From Zhongshania aquimaris (GTDB lineage Bacteria; Pseudomonadota; Gammaproteobacteria; Pseudomonadales; Spongiibacteraceae): DNA of 64,000 nucleotides. Shown piece by piece: positions 7,492-17,124 of this stretch. The first letter of the stretch is position 1. Each line of letters starts with the position of its first letter. The translations under genes and the position numbers were made by a program. The notes beneath the pieces were generated by a model. That model worked only from the letters and a program-made list of their open reading frames with translations. It was not told the origin of the DNA and made no database searches. The DNA is taken from positions 1,412,788-1,476,787 of the forward strand of contig NZ_JAHWDQ010000001.1 in assembly GCF_019312595.1 (NCBI RefSeq). Direction: 5' to 3'.

Positions 7492-9285
7492 ATGCGCCAC
7501 GGCACCAACTATCCCCAGAACCAAGATGTTAGTTGGGCTACTCTGCGCGAACTAATACCTTACTTAATGGCATTCCGATCTCGAATCGGCATTGCGCTGC
7601 TGTGTTTGATTGCCGCCAAAGTCGCCAGCGTTGGCCTGCCATTTATACTCAAACATATTGTCGATCAACTCGACAAAGACGGCCAAGCCGCCATTTTAAT
7701 ATTGCCTCTCGCGCTACTCCTTGCTTACGGTGTATTACGATTTGCCAATGTACTGTTTGGCGAGCTGCGCGACACCATCTTTGGCCGCGTTACCGAGCGC
7801 GCCATGCGCCAAGTTGGCCTCACCGTATTCAAACATCTGCATGCCCTGGATCTCGAATTTCACCTCAACCGCCGCACCGGAGGATTGTCTAGAGACATAG
7901 AACGGGGCACCAACGGCATCAACTTTCTGCTGCGGTTCATGGTGTTTAATATCGTCCCGACGTTTATCGAAATTGGCTTGGTCATCGGCTTATTGGGTTG
8001 GCAATACAGCATGTGGTTTGCGGCCATCGTATTGCTCGCGGTGATCTGCTATGTAGGATTTTCGATCTTCGCTACGGAGTGGCGCACGGGCTTTATCCGC
8101 CGCGCGAACGAGGCGGAATCTCGCAGCAGCACCCGCGCAGTAGACAGCCTGTTAAACTTTGAAACCGTAAAATACTTCGGTAATGAACAACACGAAGCCA
8201 ATCACTACGACAATGAACTCGAAGGCTGGGAAATCGCTCGCCGGCAGAACCGCCTCAGTCTCTTTGCGCTCAATGCCGGTCAGGCCTTAATTATTGCCGC
8301 CGCCATGACCGCAGCGATGGTCTTGGCCGCCAGCGAAGTCGTCGCCAAAGAAATGACCCTCGGCGACTTTGTTCTCATCAATGCCTTTATGATGCAGATT
8401 TTTGTACCGCTTAACTTCCTCGGTTTTGTATACCGTGAAATGAAAGGCTCAATGGCAAATATAGAGGCAATGTTCGCCCTGCTGCGCCAAAAAGCCACCA
8501 TCACTGACATCGAAAATGCGCCAGACTTGCAATTAAGCGAAGGCCGCATCGAGCTTGAAAACATCAGTTTTCACTATCAAAGCGAGCGCCCTATTCTCAA
8601 CAATATCAGCTTTAAGGTCGGCGCTAATCAGAAGGTCGCTATCGTCGGCAGTAGCGGCGCCGGCAAGTCGACCTTGTTGAAATTACTGTTTCGCTTTTAC
8701 GATGCTAGCTCAGGTCGAATTCTTATCGACGGACAAGATATTAAACACGTCAATCAGTCATCGCTGCGACGCGCACTCGGTATCGTGCCCCAAGACACCG
8801 TATTATTTAATCAGTCCATTCTCGAAAACATTCGCTATGGTCGAATTGACGCCAGCGACGATGATGTTTATAAGGCCATCCGCATGGCCCATCTTGAAGA
8901 CTTTATTGCACGCCTTCCCAAAGGGGTAGACACACTGGTCGGTGAGCGTGGCCTAAAATTATCTGGGGGCGAAAAACAGCGCGTTGCCATCGCCCGCGCG
9001 CTCCTAAAACAATCGCCCATTATGATTTTTGACGAAGCCACGTCCTCCCTCGACAGCGCCTCGGAGCGCTTGATTCTAGAGGCGATCCGCGACATCGCCC
9101 GCGAACACACTATGCTGGTGATCGCACATCGCTTGTCGACGGTAGTCGATGCCGATCATATCCTGGTATTGGAGCAAGGCGAGATTATCGAGCAAGGCAC
9201 TCACACCAAACTACTCGAACTCAATGGCCAATACGCCCACCTTTGGTCTTTACAACAACGTGAGCGGGCTTTAACAAGCGATTAG
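7492..9285 (+). CDS. Atm1/HMT1-type ABC exporter (fused permease and ATPase)
   Basis: A 597-residue half-transporter that acts as a homodimer in the inner membrane. The N-terminal 320 residues hold six membrane spans (first: IGIALLCLIAAKVASVGLPF); the C-terminal ATPase has Walker A GSSGAGKST at about 386, signature LSGGEKQR near 489, Walker B IMIFDEATSSLD near 510 and the switch His in AHRLS. The transmembrane part (RSSTRAVDSLLNFETVKYFGNE; MMQIFVPLNFLGFVYREMKGS) is typical of Atm1/ABCB7/HMT1 proteins, which export glutathione-linked or metal-linked substrates and support iron-sulfur metabolism or heavy-metal tolerance. Substrate here is inferred from family only. The 40-base gap to the DUF3301 gene suggests an operon; the ribosome site is weak. 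Confidence 0.88.
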   Translation: MRHGTNYPQNQDVSWATLRELIPYLMAFRSRIGIALLCLIAAKVASVGLPFILKHIVDQLDKDGQAAILILPLALLLAYGVLRFANVLFGELRDTIFGRVTERAMRQVGLTVFKHLHALDLEFHLNRRTGGLSRDIERGTNGINFLLRFMVFNIVPTFIEIGLVIGLLGWQYSMWFAAIVLLAVICYVGFSIFATEWRTGFIRRANEAESRSSTRAVDSLLNFETVKYFGNEQHEANHYDNELEGWEIARRQNRLSLFALNAGQALIIAAAMTAAMVLAASEVVAKEMTLGDFVLINAFMMQIFVPLNFLGFVYREMKGSMANIEAMFALLRQKATITDIENAPDLQLSEGRIELENISFHYQSERPILNNISFKVGANQKVAIVGSSGAGKSTLLKLLFRFYDASSGRILIDGQDIKHVNQSSLRRALGIVPQDTVLFNQSILENIRYGRIDASDDDVYKAIRMAHLEDFIARLPKGVDTLVGERGLKLSGGEKQRVAIARALLKQSPIMIFDEATSSLDSASERLILEAIRDIAREHTMLVIAHRLSTVVDADHILVLEQGEIIEQGTHTKLLELNGQYAHLWSLQQRERALTSD

Positions 9286-9366
9286 ACAACTCTTCACCTT
9301 ATCTGTGATTGCCAGCCTCCCCAGACTCTTATAGGCTGACGCAGTAAAACACAATAAGGAAAAAAC

Positions 9367-10812
9367 ATGCAGCAGCTATCCGGCCAAGACGCCATGTTCA
9401 TTCATACCGAGACCGCGGGAATGCCGCAGCATATCGGAATCATGAGCATTTATGATCAGTCCACCGCGCCTGACGGCATAGTCCGCTTCAAACAAATTCT
9501 GCAATTGCTGGAAAGCCGCTCACACCTGTCGCCGATATTTAATAGGCGACTTCGCAAAGTGCCAATGGGACTAGATCAACCCTACTGGGAAGACATAGAG
9601 CACTCCGACATTGAGGCTCATGTTCACCACATGGCTCTACCTAAACCAGGTGACTGGCGACAGCTCTGTATTCTCGCTTCACGTATTCATGCGCGCCCAT
9701 TAGATTTGAGCAAACCCCTTTGGGAAATGTACGTCATCGAAGGACTAGACAGCGTCCGCAACCTCCCCAAAGGCTGCTTCGCAGTCATAAGTAAAGTTCA
9801 TCACGCCGCGATGGACGGCGCCACCGGTGCGCGTTTTATTCCGCTGCTACATGACCTCAGCCCGGATATTGCTGACCCCGGCTATGCGTCGACCAAAGTT
9901 ATACAAAAATACACCGACGGCCAAATGTTGAGCAAAGCCCTATTCAATAACCTTAAGAAGCCAATGCAAGCGGTTAACCTAATTGGCAGCGCCTTTCCTA
10001 CCTGGCGCCGAATTCGACGTGGCAAGAAAGAGCAGGACTTCGCCACACTAGAAGACAAACAAAAAACCATTTTCCAAGGCAAAATTTCACCCCATCGCGT
10101 GTGTGACGCCGTGCCCTTCGCCTTTGAAGATATTCGCGCCATAAAGAATACCGTTGCCGGTGCCACTATTAACGACGCCATGCTCTGCATCGTGTCTGGC
10201 GGTTTGCGCAAATACCTCGCTGCCAAAAATGCGCTGCCGGAAAAAACCTTGGTCAGCGGTTGCCCCATCGATGTTCGCAATGACAAAGAGCACAGCAGCG
10301 GGGGAAATATGGTCGGCTTTATGACGGTGTCGCTGCATTCCAACATAGACGACCCCAAGCTCAGACTAAAAGCGATTCACGACGCCTCGATGAGCAGCAA
10401 AGCCTATGCAGACGCGCTAGGACCGCGCATGGCAGTCGACGTAACCAATGTGCTTCCCGGCGGCATGCTGTCACTCGCGCTGCGGGCGGCATCGGCAACC
10501 GGCCTCACCGAGGCGGCGGTTATCTTCAACACCGTGGTCACCAACGTTCCTGGGCCCACCCAACAGCTGTATTTCTGCGGCGCCAAAATGGTCGATGGTA
10601 TGAATTTCGGCCCGCTGCTCCCCAACGTCGGCTTGTTCCAAATTATCTACAGCTCGGTGCTCAACAAGGTTGGCACTATCTCTATTTCATTTACCGCCTG
10701 TCGCAAAATGCTGCCGGACCCCGAGTTTTACTCTGAGTGTTTGCAAGCGTCTTTCGACGAATTAAAAGCTGCCTGCCTTGGCGAAGCAAGGCAAAGTAAC
10801 ACCGCAAGCTAA
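9367..10812 (+). CDS. Wax ester synthase / diacylglycerol acyltransferase (WS/DGAT)
   Basis: Predicted bifunctional O-acyltransferase of 481 residues that joins acyl-CoA to fatty alcohols or diacylglycerol, making wax ester or triacylglycerol storage lipid at the inner membrane. The catalytic motif HHAAMDG is at 145-151, preceded by RPLDLSKPLWEMYVIEGL and followed by the conserved TINDAMLCIVSGGLRKYL helix; NVPGP near the C-terminus is also a family mark. Length fits (450-500). AAGGA lies 8 bases before the ATG. Storage-lipid synthesis of this kind is common in marine hydrocarbon-using gammaproteobacteria. It sits alone between the ABC exporter and the AAA ATPase, 80-90 bases from each. Confidence 0.95.
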   Translation: MQQLSGQDAMFIHTETAGMPQHIGIMSIYDQSTAPDGIVRFKQILQLLESRSHLSPIFNRRLRKVPMGLDQPYWEDIEHSDIEAHVHHMALPKPGDWRQLCILASRIHARPLDLSKPLWEMYVIEGLDSVRNLPKGCFAVISKVHHAAMDGATGARFIPLLHDLSPDIADPGYASTKVIQKYTDGQMLSKALFNNLKKPMQAVNLIGSAFPTWRRIRRGKKEQDFATLEDKQKTIFQGKISPHRVCDAVPFAFEDIRAIKNTVAGATINDAMLCIVSGGLRKYLAAKNALPEKTLVSGCPIDVRNDKEHSSGGNMVGFMTVSLHSNIDDPKLRLKAIHDASMSSKAYADALGPRMAVDVTNVLPGGMLSLALRAASATGLTEAAVIFNTVVTNVPGPTQQLYFCGAKMVDGMNFGPLLPNVGLFQIIYSSVLNKVGTISISFTACRKMLPDPEFYSECLQASFDELKAACLGEARQSNTAS

Positions 10813-10902
10813 GGAAAACGCGCTTGCGACAATGGGAAAGGCTGAATAAGCTGGTGGGCGTCGCAAACACACTCACCCACCCAGGAAGGGATTTCGCCGA
10901 CC

Positions 10903-12372
10903 ATGAACGATAGCCACGACCTGCGCCTGATAATTGAGTCTCGCATTCCCGTCATCGTCATTGAAACCTGGGAAGAAAAACGCGCCTTAACGCTGCTCTC
11001 TAAACTCGGTATGCAACTGGGATTACCGGTGTTTGCATGGTCGATTACCGAAGGCCTGCGCCGCAGTGATTACGACCAGGCCGCTAATCAGCCCCTAACA
11101 GCCGAACCCGAAGCGGCGCTCAAACATATTCGCAGCGGCAAGCTCGCGGGCATGTATGCGCTCTGTGATATCCATCCTTTTTTAAATGATGAACCGCGTA
11201 TCATCCGCCTCATAAAAGACATCGCATTAGACGCCGAGGAAACCGGCCAAACGCTAATCTTAGTAAGCCATGCCATCGACATTCCCAGCGAATTCAAACG
11301 GCATAGCGCGCGCTTTAACTTATCGATGCCAGAAGACCACAAATTGCGCGCCGCAGTTTACAAAGAAGCGCAGGAGTTCACCGCCAGCAAAGGCCGCAAA
11401 GTCAAAACTGACCGCGACGCGCTAGACAAACTCATTAACAATTTGCGCGGTCTTCCACTGGAAGACGCAAGAAAATTGGCACGTGGCGCTATTTTTCAAG
11501 ACGGCGCCATCACCCATTCCGACATCGCGGCGGTGAACAAAGCCAAATTCGAATTGCTCGATATGGACGGTGTTTTAAGCTTTGAATACGACACCGCCGA
11601 CTTCGCCCATGTCGGCGGCCTATCTAAATTAAAGGACTGGCTGAGCAAACGAGAACAGGCATTTAACCGGCACGGCGACGACGCCCCCAAAGGCATTATG
11701 CTAGTAGGCGTGCAAGGTGGAGGTAAAAGTTTGGCGGCAAAAGCGGTCGCGGGACTCTGGGGTTTACCCCTGTTACGCATGGATATGGGCGCGCTCTACA
11801 ATAAGTTTTTTGGTGAATCGGAACGCAATGTGCGCGAGGCCCTAGCCTTGGCAGAAACCATGTCACCCTGTGTGTTGTGGATCGACGAAATTGAGAAAGG
11901 CATCGGCAGTGATACCCACGACGGCGGCACCTCGCGCCGCATACTCGCTACATTATTAACGTGGATGGCAGAGCACAAGCAGGCGGTATTCGTTGTCGCC
12001 ACCGCCAACGACATTCAACGTCTGCCACCTGAACTCATCCGCAAAGGCAGACTCGACGAAATATTTTTTGTGGATTTGCCAAGCGAGAAAGTCCGTCAGG
12101 ACATCTTTGCTATCCATCTTAAAAAACGCAATTTTGCACTTCAGGATTTTCGTTGCGCCGAACTCAGCGCCGCCAGCGACGGCTTTACCGGTGCAGAGAT
12201 TGAACAGGCCATCGTCGCCGCGCGCTACTCTGCCAGCGCCCGCAATGAAAACCTAACCACCGCACACATACTTCACGAAATCTCCAGCACCGTGCCGCTG
12301 TCAGTCACAATGAGTGAACATATAGAAGCATTGCGCCACTGGTGTCAGAGTCGTGCCGTGGCGAGCGACTAA
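10903..12372 (+). CDS. Ycf46-like AAA ATPase
   Basis: A 489-residue protein of the Ycf46 family, named from a plastid gene and widespread in cyanobacteria and some proteobacteria. The N-terminal 230 residues are the family-specific region (LRLIIESRIPVIVIET, then ILVSHAIDIP), a degenerate NTPase-like domain. The C-terminal AAA module has Walker A GVQGGGKS at about 269-276, Walker B VLWIDEIEK near 325, sensor 1 at FVVATAN and the second region of homology ELIRKGRLDEIFFVDLP. The substrate is unknown; in cyanobacteria a role in CO2 utilisation was reported. No partner gene is apparent here. AAGGGA lies rather far (about 14 bases) from the ATG. Confidence 0.88.
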   Translation: MNDSHDLRLIIESRIPVIVIETWEEKRALTLLSKLGMQLGLPVFAWSITEGLRRSDYDQAANQPLTAEPEAALKHIRSGKLAGMYALCDIHPFLNDEPRIIRLIKDIALDAEETGQTLILVSHAIDIPSEFKRHSARFNLSMPEDHKLRAAVYKEAQEFTASKGRKVKTDRDALDKLINNLRGLPLEDARKLARGAIFQDGAITHSDIAAVNKAKFELLDMDGVLSFEYDTADFAHVGGLSKLKDWLSKREQAFNRHGDDAPKGIMLVGVQGGGKSLAAKAVAGLWGLPLLRMDMGALYNKFFGESERNVREALALAETMSPCVLWIDEIEKGIGSDTHDGGTSRRILATLLTWMAEHKQAVFVVATANDIQRLPPELIRKGRLDEIFFVDLPSEKVRQDIFAIHLKKRNFALQDFRCAELSAASDGFTGAEIEQAIVAARYSASARNENLTTAHILHEISSTVPLSVTMSEHIEALRHWCQSRAVASD

Positions 12373-12447
12373 TACATAAGCAAGCCATCGAACTCGAATT
12401 ACGGCATACTAGCGTCTTCAAAAATTTGCACTTTACACGGATTACTC

Positions 12448-13302
12448 ATGCCATTATTGCCCCTCGCCCACTTGCTCTGTCCCATCGACCAGAGCGAGTT
12501 ACAGCAAGACGGCAATACCTGGCGCTGCCAGAATAATCACTGTTTCGACATTGCCAAACAAGGTTATGTAAACCTGCTACCAGTGCAAAATAAGAAATCA
12601 CTCGACCCTGGCGACAGCAAAGAAATGATTGCCGCGCGCCGCGATTTTTTAAATAGCGGGGTGTACCAGCCAATTGCCATCGCGTTGGCTAATACCGTCG
12701 CGACACTCTGCCAAGGGCGTAAGCAGCTCGGGGTATTAGATGCAGGCTGCGGCGAGGGTTACTACCTAAACGCTGTGAGTGAATCCTTAATACAAAATGA
12801 GGTAGCACTGTGCGCAACGGGATTGGATATTTCGAAATGGGCAGTGCGCAGCTGTAAAATTCGCAACCCCAAGCTCAACGGACTTGTAGCGAGCAACCGG
12901 CAAATACCACTGCCAGATCACAGCCAAGACATTGTGTTATGCACTTTCGGATTTCCGGTATTCGAGGAGTTTAAACGGGTATTAAAACCCGGCGGCCACA
13001 TTGTGATGGCCGACCCCGGCCCCGAACATTTAATAGAATTGCGCAGCCAAATTTACGACACCGTGCGCCGCAATCCGCCGGCCGACATTAGCGCCGCACT
13101 CGGCGAGGGCTGGCAACTTAGCGATAGCATTAATGTGCAATTTACCAGCGCGCCCCTCAGCGCTGAACAGTTCGAACATTTACTGGTGATGACACCGCAC
13201 CTTTATCGCGCCAGCCGTGAAGGTCGCGAACGCGCAGCGAAATTACAAAATATTGCTATTAGCGGCGACGTGCTCATTCGCGTAATTAGCAACAGTCACT
13301 AA
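12448..13302 (+). CDS. rlmA: 23S rRNA (guanine745-N1)-methyltransferase RlmA
   Basis: Transfers methyl from S-adenosylmethionine to guanine 745 of 23S rRNA. The 284-residue product has the RlmA zinc-finger region (C11, C27, H31, C32), then the family hallmark DIAKQGYVNLLPVQ and DPGDS, and a Rossmann methyltransferase with GVLDAGCGEGYY as motif I. In E. coli the finger begins C-P-L-C; here it is C-P-I-D, so the second zinc cysteine is replaced by Asp14, with C32 possibly compensating. Weak ribosome site; 75 bases after the AAA gene. Function is confident by overall similarity. Confidence 0.93.
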   Translation: MPLLPLAHLLCPIDQSELQQDGNTWRCQNNHCFDIAKQGYVNLLPVQNKKSLDPGDSKEMIAARRDFLNSGVYQPIAIALANTVATLCQGRKQLGVLDAGCGEGYYLNAVSESLIQNEVALCATGLDISKWAVRSCKIRNPKLNGLVASNRQIPLPDHSQDIVLCTFGFPVFEEFKRVLKPGGHIVMADPGPEHLIELRSQIYDTVRRNPPADISAALGEGWQLSDSINVQFTSAPLSAEQFEHLLVMTPHLYRASREGRERAAKLQNIAISGDVLIRVISNSH

Positions 13303-13388
13303 ACTGACAATGCAGTTTCAATGATTGAGGTGTCGAAGAGAACGTCGGTGCGGATATCTGAAGGGCGTTATTTAAACTAATATAAAAT

Positions 13389-13420
13389 GCAGCCAATGCT
13401 ATCGAACTAGCTTTGGCTGC
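13389..13420 (-). terminator. Probable terminator of the acyl-CoA catabolic operon
   Basis: An almost perfect hairpin: GCAGCCAA and TTGGCTGC, continued after one mismatch by GCTA/TAGC around a 6-base loop. On the minus strand it is followed by ATTTTATATT, and it lies 10 bases after the acyl-CoA dehydrogenase stop codon. Orientation and position fit a terminator for the minus-strand operon. Confidence 0.75.
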
Positions 13421-13430
13421 AAAACGTAAA

Positions 13431-14576
13431 CTAGATTACGTTGCGTGCAATGATCATGCGCTGAATTTCACTAGTACCTTCGTAAATACTGGTAATACGC
13501 ACATCACGCGCCAAACGCTCGAGTGGGTATTCGCGGTTATAACCATTGCCACCCAGTATCTGCAAACCGGTGTAACAGGCGCGGTTCGCGGCCTCAGTGG
13601 CAAACAATTTCGCCATCGATGCCTGCTTGCCAAAATCGCCACCGCTCTCTTTGGTAAACGCAGCCTGCATTAACAGCAAACGCGCCGCTTCCATTTCGGT
13701 ATAGGCATCTGCCAACATCCACTGCAAACCCTGGAAATTAGAAATAGCCTGACCAAACTGCTGGCGCTCTCTAGCGTAGTCCCGCGCGTAGTCCAGGGCG
13801 GCCTCACCCAAACCCAGCGCCAGCGAACCGACGCCGATGCGCCCACCAGCAAGTTCGCCCAAGGCAACTTGATAGCCGCGATTTACGGTGCCCATAAGCG
13901 CCGAAGCGGGAATGCGACAGTCATCAAAGTACACAGGGTTGGTGGCAGAGCCTTTCTGACCCATTTTTTCTTCAGCGGGACCGACACTCAGACCAGCCGT
14001 TTCACGCTCAACCAGGAAGCACGATATGCCTTTGCCGCGCGGGGCGTCTTTGTCCGTCACCGCCCATACCACAAAAACACCAGCGTACTCGGCACTGGTA
14101 ATATAGGCTTTTGAGCCATTCAGAACCCAGCTATCGCCATCGCGCACTGCAGTGGTTTTCATACCTGAAGGATCGGAGCCTGCACCAGATTCTGTTAAGC
14201 AAAAACCGGCAGCCAGATATTCGCCGGAGCAAATTTTTGGCAAGTAGGTGCTCTTTTGCTCCTCACTGGCAACCGCTTGAATGACTTCGGCGACCATATT
14301 GGTTACCGAAACCGTCACGGCCGTAGAAGCACATCCGCGCGCCAAACCGGTAATAGCAAGACTGAAGGCAATAGTGCCCGCCTCAGTGCCGCCATAGTCC
14401 GCACCGACGTTTAGTCCCATAAATCCGAGATCGGCAAGCTTTTTAAGATTAGCTAAGAATTCGTCCTTGCCTTTGCCTTCATCCAATTTAGCGGCGTTTG
14501 GCACTAGCTCTTTGGCCGCAAAGTCAGCTGCGGTTTGCTGAATAAACTGCTGCTCTTCAGTAAGGTTTAAATTCAT
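13431..14576 (-). CDS. Acyl-CoA dehydrogenase
   Basis: FAD-dependent alpha,beta-dehydrogenation of acyl-CoA thioesters, passing electrons to ETF. The 381-residue chain carries the family signatures LTESGAGSDPSGMKTTA (flavin region) and the C-terminal RITSIYEGTSEIQRMIIAR, where E366 aligns with the catalytic base of short-chain and short/branched-chain enzymes. It is the last gene of a minus-strand operon with SDR, a CaiB-like racemase/transferase and a thiolase; the 92-base gap to the thiolase is the largest in the operon. The operon content suggests branched 2-methylacyl-CoA as substrate (inference). Confidence 0.95.
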   Translation of the reverse strand: MNLNLTEEQQFIQQTAADFAAKELVPNAAKLDEGKGKDEFLANLKKLADLGFMGLNVGADYGGTEAGTIAFSLAITGLARGCASTAVTVSVTNMVAEVIQAVASEEQKSTYLPKICSGEYLAAGFCLTESGAGSDPSGMKTTAVRDGDSWVLNGSKAYITSAEYAGVFVVWAVTDKDAPRGKGISCFLVERETAGLSVGPAEEKMGQKGSATNPVYFDDCRIPASALMGTVNRGYQVALGELAGGRIGVGSLALGLGEAALDYARDYARERQQFGQAISNFQGLQWMLADAYTEMEAARLLLMQAAFTKESGGDFGKQASMAKLFATEAANRACYTGLQILGGNGYNREYPLERLARDVRITSIYEGTSEIQRMIIARNVI

Positions 14577-14668
14577 TACACTTGGCCCTGCTAATTGAAA
14601 AGTGAAGACAAAATAATAAAAATCAGAATCTTGGAAGCGCTCGGCGCTTCCAAGTATTGAGCGCTAAA

Positions 14669-15901
14669 TCACATACGCTCAATAATGATGGCTGGCGCCA
14701 TGCCGCCGGCAGTACACATGGTAATTAGACCGCGCTTTAAATTGCGACGCTCCAATTCATCCAATACTGTGCCGATCAGAATAGAGCCAGTGGCACCAAT
14801 CGGGTGACCTAGCGCCATTGAACCGCCGTTAACATTGATCTTGTCGCGGTCAATATTTAACTTGCGGATAAAGCGCTCAAGTACCACAGCAAACGCCTCG
14901 TTCACTTCGAACAGGTCGATGTCGTCAACCGTCAAACCGGCTTTCTTCAGTGCTTTTTCAGCGGCGGCAACCGGCGCGTTTAGCATTAGGGTTGGGCAAT
15001 CGCCCATATTCGCCATGGCCAAAACTTTCGCACGCGGCTTCCATCCCTGCTTGGTCGCGTACTCTGGTGAGGCTAATAAAATCGCCGCCGCGCCATCGAC
15101 GACACCCGATGAATTGCCGGCATGGTGAACATGATTTATTTCGATACCGGGATATTTTTTCTGCATTAACTTGCGGTAAGTTAAGCCATTTTCGTCCAGC
15201 TCTTTATCCGCCAGTGCAGGGAAAGAAGGCTTGAGTTGCGACAAGGACTCAAACGTGGTGCCTGGACGGGGAAACTCTTCTTTATCTAAGGCCAAGCTGC
15301 CATCTTCATGATAGACAGGTACAACGCTTTTCTCGAAGTAGCCATTCTCGATAGCGTGGGCAGCGCGCTGTTGGCTCACTACCGCCAGCCTATCCAAGGC
15401 TTCACGATCAATGCCTTCCAGCGTTGCAATGGTGTCTGCACAGACACCCTGGTGACTCTGTGGATGACTTTCACGCAAACGCAAATTGCCACTGTCCATA
15501 ATCTCCGGCAAGCCATTGTCGTGGCCGTAGCTCGACATCATCTCGGCACCGCCAGCAATCACCACGTCTTCCATGCCAGACATGATCGACGCCGCTGCGA
15601 TGTTCACGCTGGTAATACCGGAACCACAAAAGCGGTCTAGGGTGACGCCGCTAGAGCGAATATCAAAGCCGGCATCCAATGCCGACATACGTCCCATGTC
15701 GCCAGCGTGACGACCGCGCTGACAGCTAGTGCCCCACACCACGTCATCGACGTCGGCGGTATTTAAATTATTGCGTTCAACAATCGCTTTAAGCACACAG
15801 GCGCCCAACTGCTGGGGGTGAATTTCGGCCAATGCACCCTTGCCTAATTTACCGATGCCACGCGGGGTACGGCAGGCGTCTATAATCCATGCTTCACTCA
15901 T
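14669..15901 (-). CDS. Acetyl-CoA C-acyltransferase (thiolase)
   Basis: Degradative-type thiolase of 410 residues that cleaves 3-ketoacyl-CoA with CoA. Nucleophile C92 is in LDRFCGSGITSVN, the second signature is NGGSMALGHPIGATGS with the active His, and the C-terminal acid/base cysteine is in MCTAGGMAPAII (about 396). Together with the neighbouring 3-hydroxyacyl-CoA-dehydrogenase-like SDR and the acyl-CoA dehydrogenase it supplies three of the four beta-oxidation steps; no enoyl-CoA hydratase is encoded in the operon. Confidence 0.95.
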   Translation of the reverse strand: MSEAWIIDACRTPRGIGKLGKGALAEIHPQQLGACVLKAIVERNNLNTADVDDVVWGTSCQRGRHAGDMGRMSALDAGFDIRSSGVTLDRFCGSGITSVNIAAASIMSGMEDVVIAGGAEMMSSYGHDNGLPEIMDSGNLRLRESHPQSHQGVCADTIATLEGIDREALDRLAVVSQQRAAHAIENGYFEKSVVPVYHEDGSLALDKEEFPRPGTTFESLSQLKPSFPALADKELDENGLTYRKLMQKKYPGIEINHVHHAGNSSGVVDGAAAILLASPEYATKQGWKPRAKVLAMANMGDCPTLMLNAPVAAAEKALKKAGLTVDDIDLFEVNEAFAVVLERFIRKLNIDRDKINVNGGSMALGHPIGATGSILIGTVLDELERRNLKRGLITMCTAGGMAPAIIIERM

Positions 15902-15955
15902 TTTAAAATCCTCTGTTTTAGCGGCCTAGTATTTACATCAGCCAGTATTTTCGAT

Positions 15956-17083
15956 TTACGGTAAAACACCTTGCTCGGCAAGCTGCACTATTTGTTCACT
16001 GCTGTATCCCAAACCGCTTAATACAGCGCTGGTATTACTTCCCGACGCTGGCGGCGAAGCCGGTACCGACGGTGCGGTACGGCTGAATTTTGGTGTTGGC
16101 GCTGCCTGCAAGATACCGTCAGTGTGAAGGTAGCTTTGACGGAATTTATTATGCGGGTGCTCTGGCGCCTCGCTCATAGAAAGGATTGGTGCAAAGCACA
16201 CATCGCTGCCCTCCATGATCGCGCACCACTCATCGCGGGTTTTATTTTTCATTACCGCACTGAGTTTTGCCTTTAATTCCGGCCACTTTGATTCATCGCT
16301 TTGTGAGCTAAACTCACTGGCATCCAGCTCGGCTTTTTCCAGTAGTATTTGAAAAAATTGCGGCTCTAAAGAACCAATCGACACGTATTTGCCGTCGGCG
16401 GTTTCGTAGCTGTCGTAAAAATACGACGCGCCATCGAGCAAATTCACCCCGCGCTCATCACGCCAGCGGTCACTCGCCATCCAGGCATACATCATGTGCA
16501 TTAAGGCAGCAGAGCCTTCAACCATCGACACGTCCACGACCTGGCCTTGACCGGAGCGCGACGATTCAAAAATAGCGCACATCAAGCCAAAGGCGAGGAA
16601 CATGCCGCCGCCGCCAAAATCACCGACCAAATTTAGCGGCGGCACCGGCTTTTCACCCGCTCGACCAATGCTGTGCAAGGCGCCAGACAGCGAAATATAA
16701 TTGATGTCGTGGCCTGCAGCTTGCGACAGAGGCCCAGTTTGACCCCAGCCGGTCATGCGCCCGTAAACAAGCTTTGGGTTTCGCGCCATGCAGTCTTCTG
16801 GGCCAATACCCAAACGCTCGGCAACACCTGGGCGAAACCCTTCAATAAGCGCATCTGCTGTCGCACAGAGCTTTAACACAATCTCCACGCCCTCAGCCGA
16901 CTTCAAGTTGACCGCGATGGATTTCTTACCGCGCTCACTGACCTCTGCAGGCCGCGCTTTAGAGGAGGATTTGCGGGTAATAGAAATCACTTCCGCGCCC
17001 ATATCCGCCAGCATCATGCCGCAAAATGGCGCGGGGCCGAGGCCTTCAATTTCTATTACACGCAAGCCAGTCAAGGGGCCCAT
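15956..17083 (-). CDS. CaiB/BaiF family protein, alpha-methylacyl-CoA racemase-like
   Basis: A 375-residue class III CoA-transferase fold protein. The segment GHDINYISLSGALHSIGR (124-141) followed by PPLNLVGDFGGGGM is the alpha-methylacyl-CoA racemase (AMACR/MCR) pattern, with H125 and D155 matching the two catalytic bases (H126 and D156 in the mycobacterial enzyme). Racemisation of 2-methylacyl-CoA lets (2R)-branched acyl groups enter (2S)-specific beta-oxidation. The sequence differs from oxalate/formyl-CoA transferases, which lack this His region. It lies between the SDR (41-base gap) and the thiolase (54-base gap) in one operon. Confidence 0.9.
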   Translation of the reverse strand: MGPLTGLRVIEIEGLGPAPFCGMMLADMGAEVISITRKSSSKARPAEVSERGKKSIAVNLKSAEGVEIVLKLCATADALIEGFRPGVAERLGIGPEDCMARNPKLVYGRMTGWGQTGPLSQAAGHDINYISLSGALHSIGRAGEKPVPPLNLVGDFGGGGMFLAFGLMCAIFESSRSGQGQVVDVSMVEGSAALMHMMYAWMASDRWRDERGVNLLDGASYFYDSYETADGKYVSIGSLEPQFFQILLEKAELDASEFSSQSDESKWPELKAKLSAVMKNKTRDEWCAIMEGSDVCFAPILSMSEAPEHPHNKFRQSYLHTDGILQAAPTPKFSRTAPSVPASPPASGSNTSAVLSGLGYSSEQIVQLAEQGVLP

Positions 17084-17124
17084 ATTTACTCTCCTGCTAA
17101 TCCATCAATTCGACAAGCAAAGAC

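Noticed and set aside
9313-9338. CAGCCT/AGGCTG hairpin after the ABC exporter gene
   Set aside because: Followed by ACGCAG with no T-run; could be chance.
9882-10358. 158-codon minus-strand frame in the WS/DGAT gene
   Set aside because: Antisense to a well-conserved enzyme with catalytic motif; no family features.
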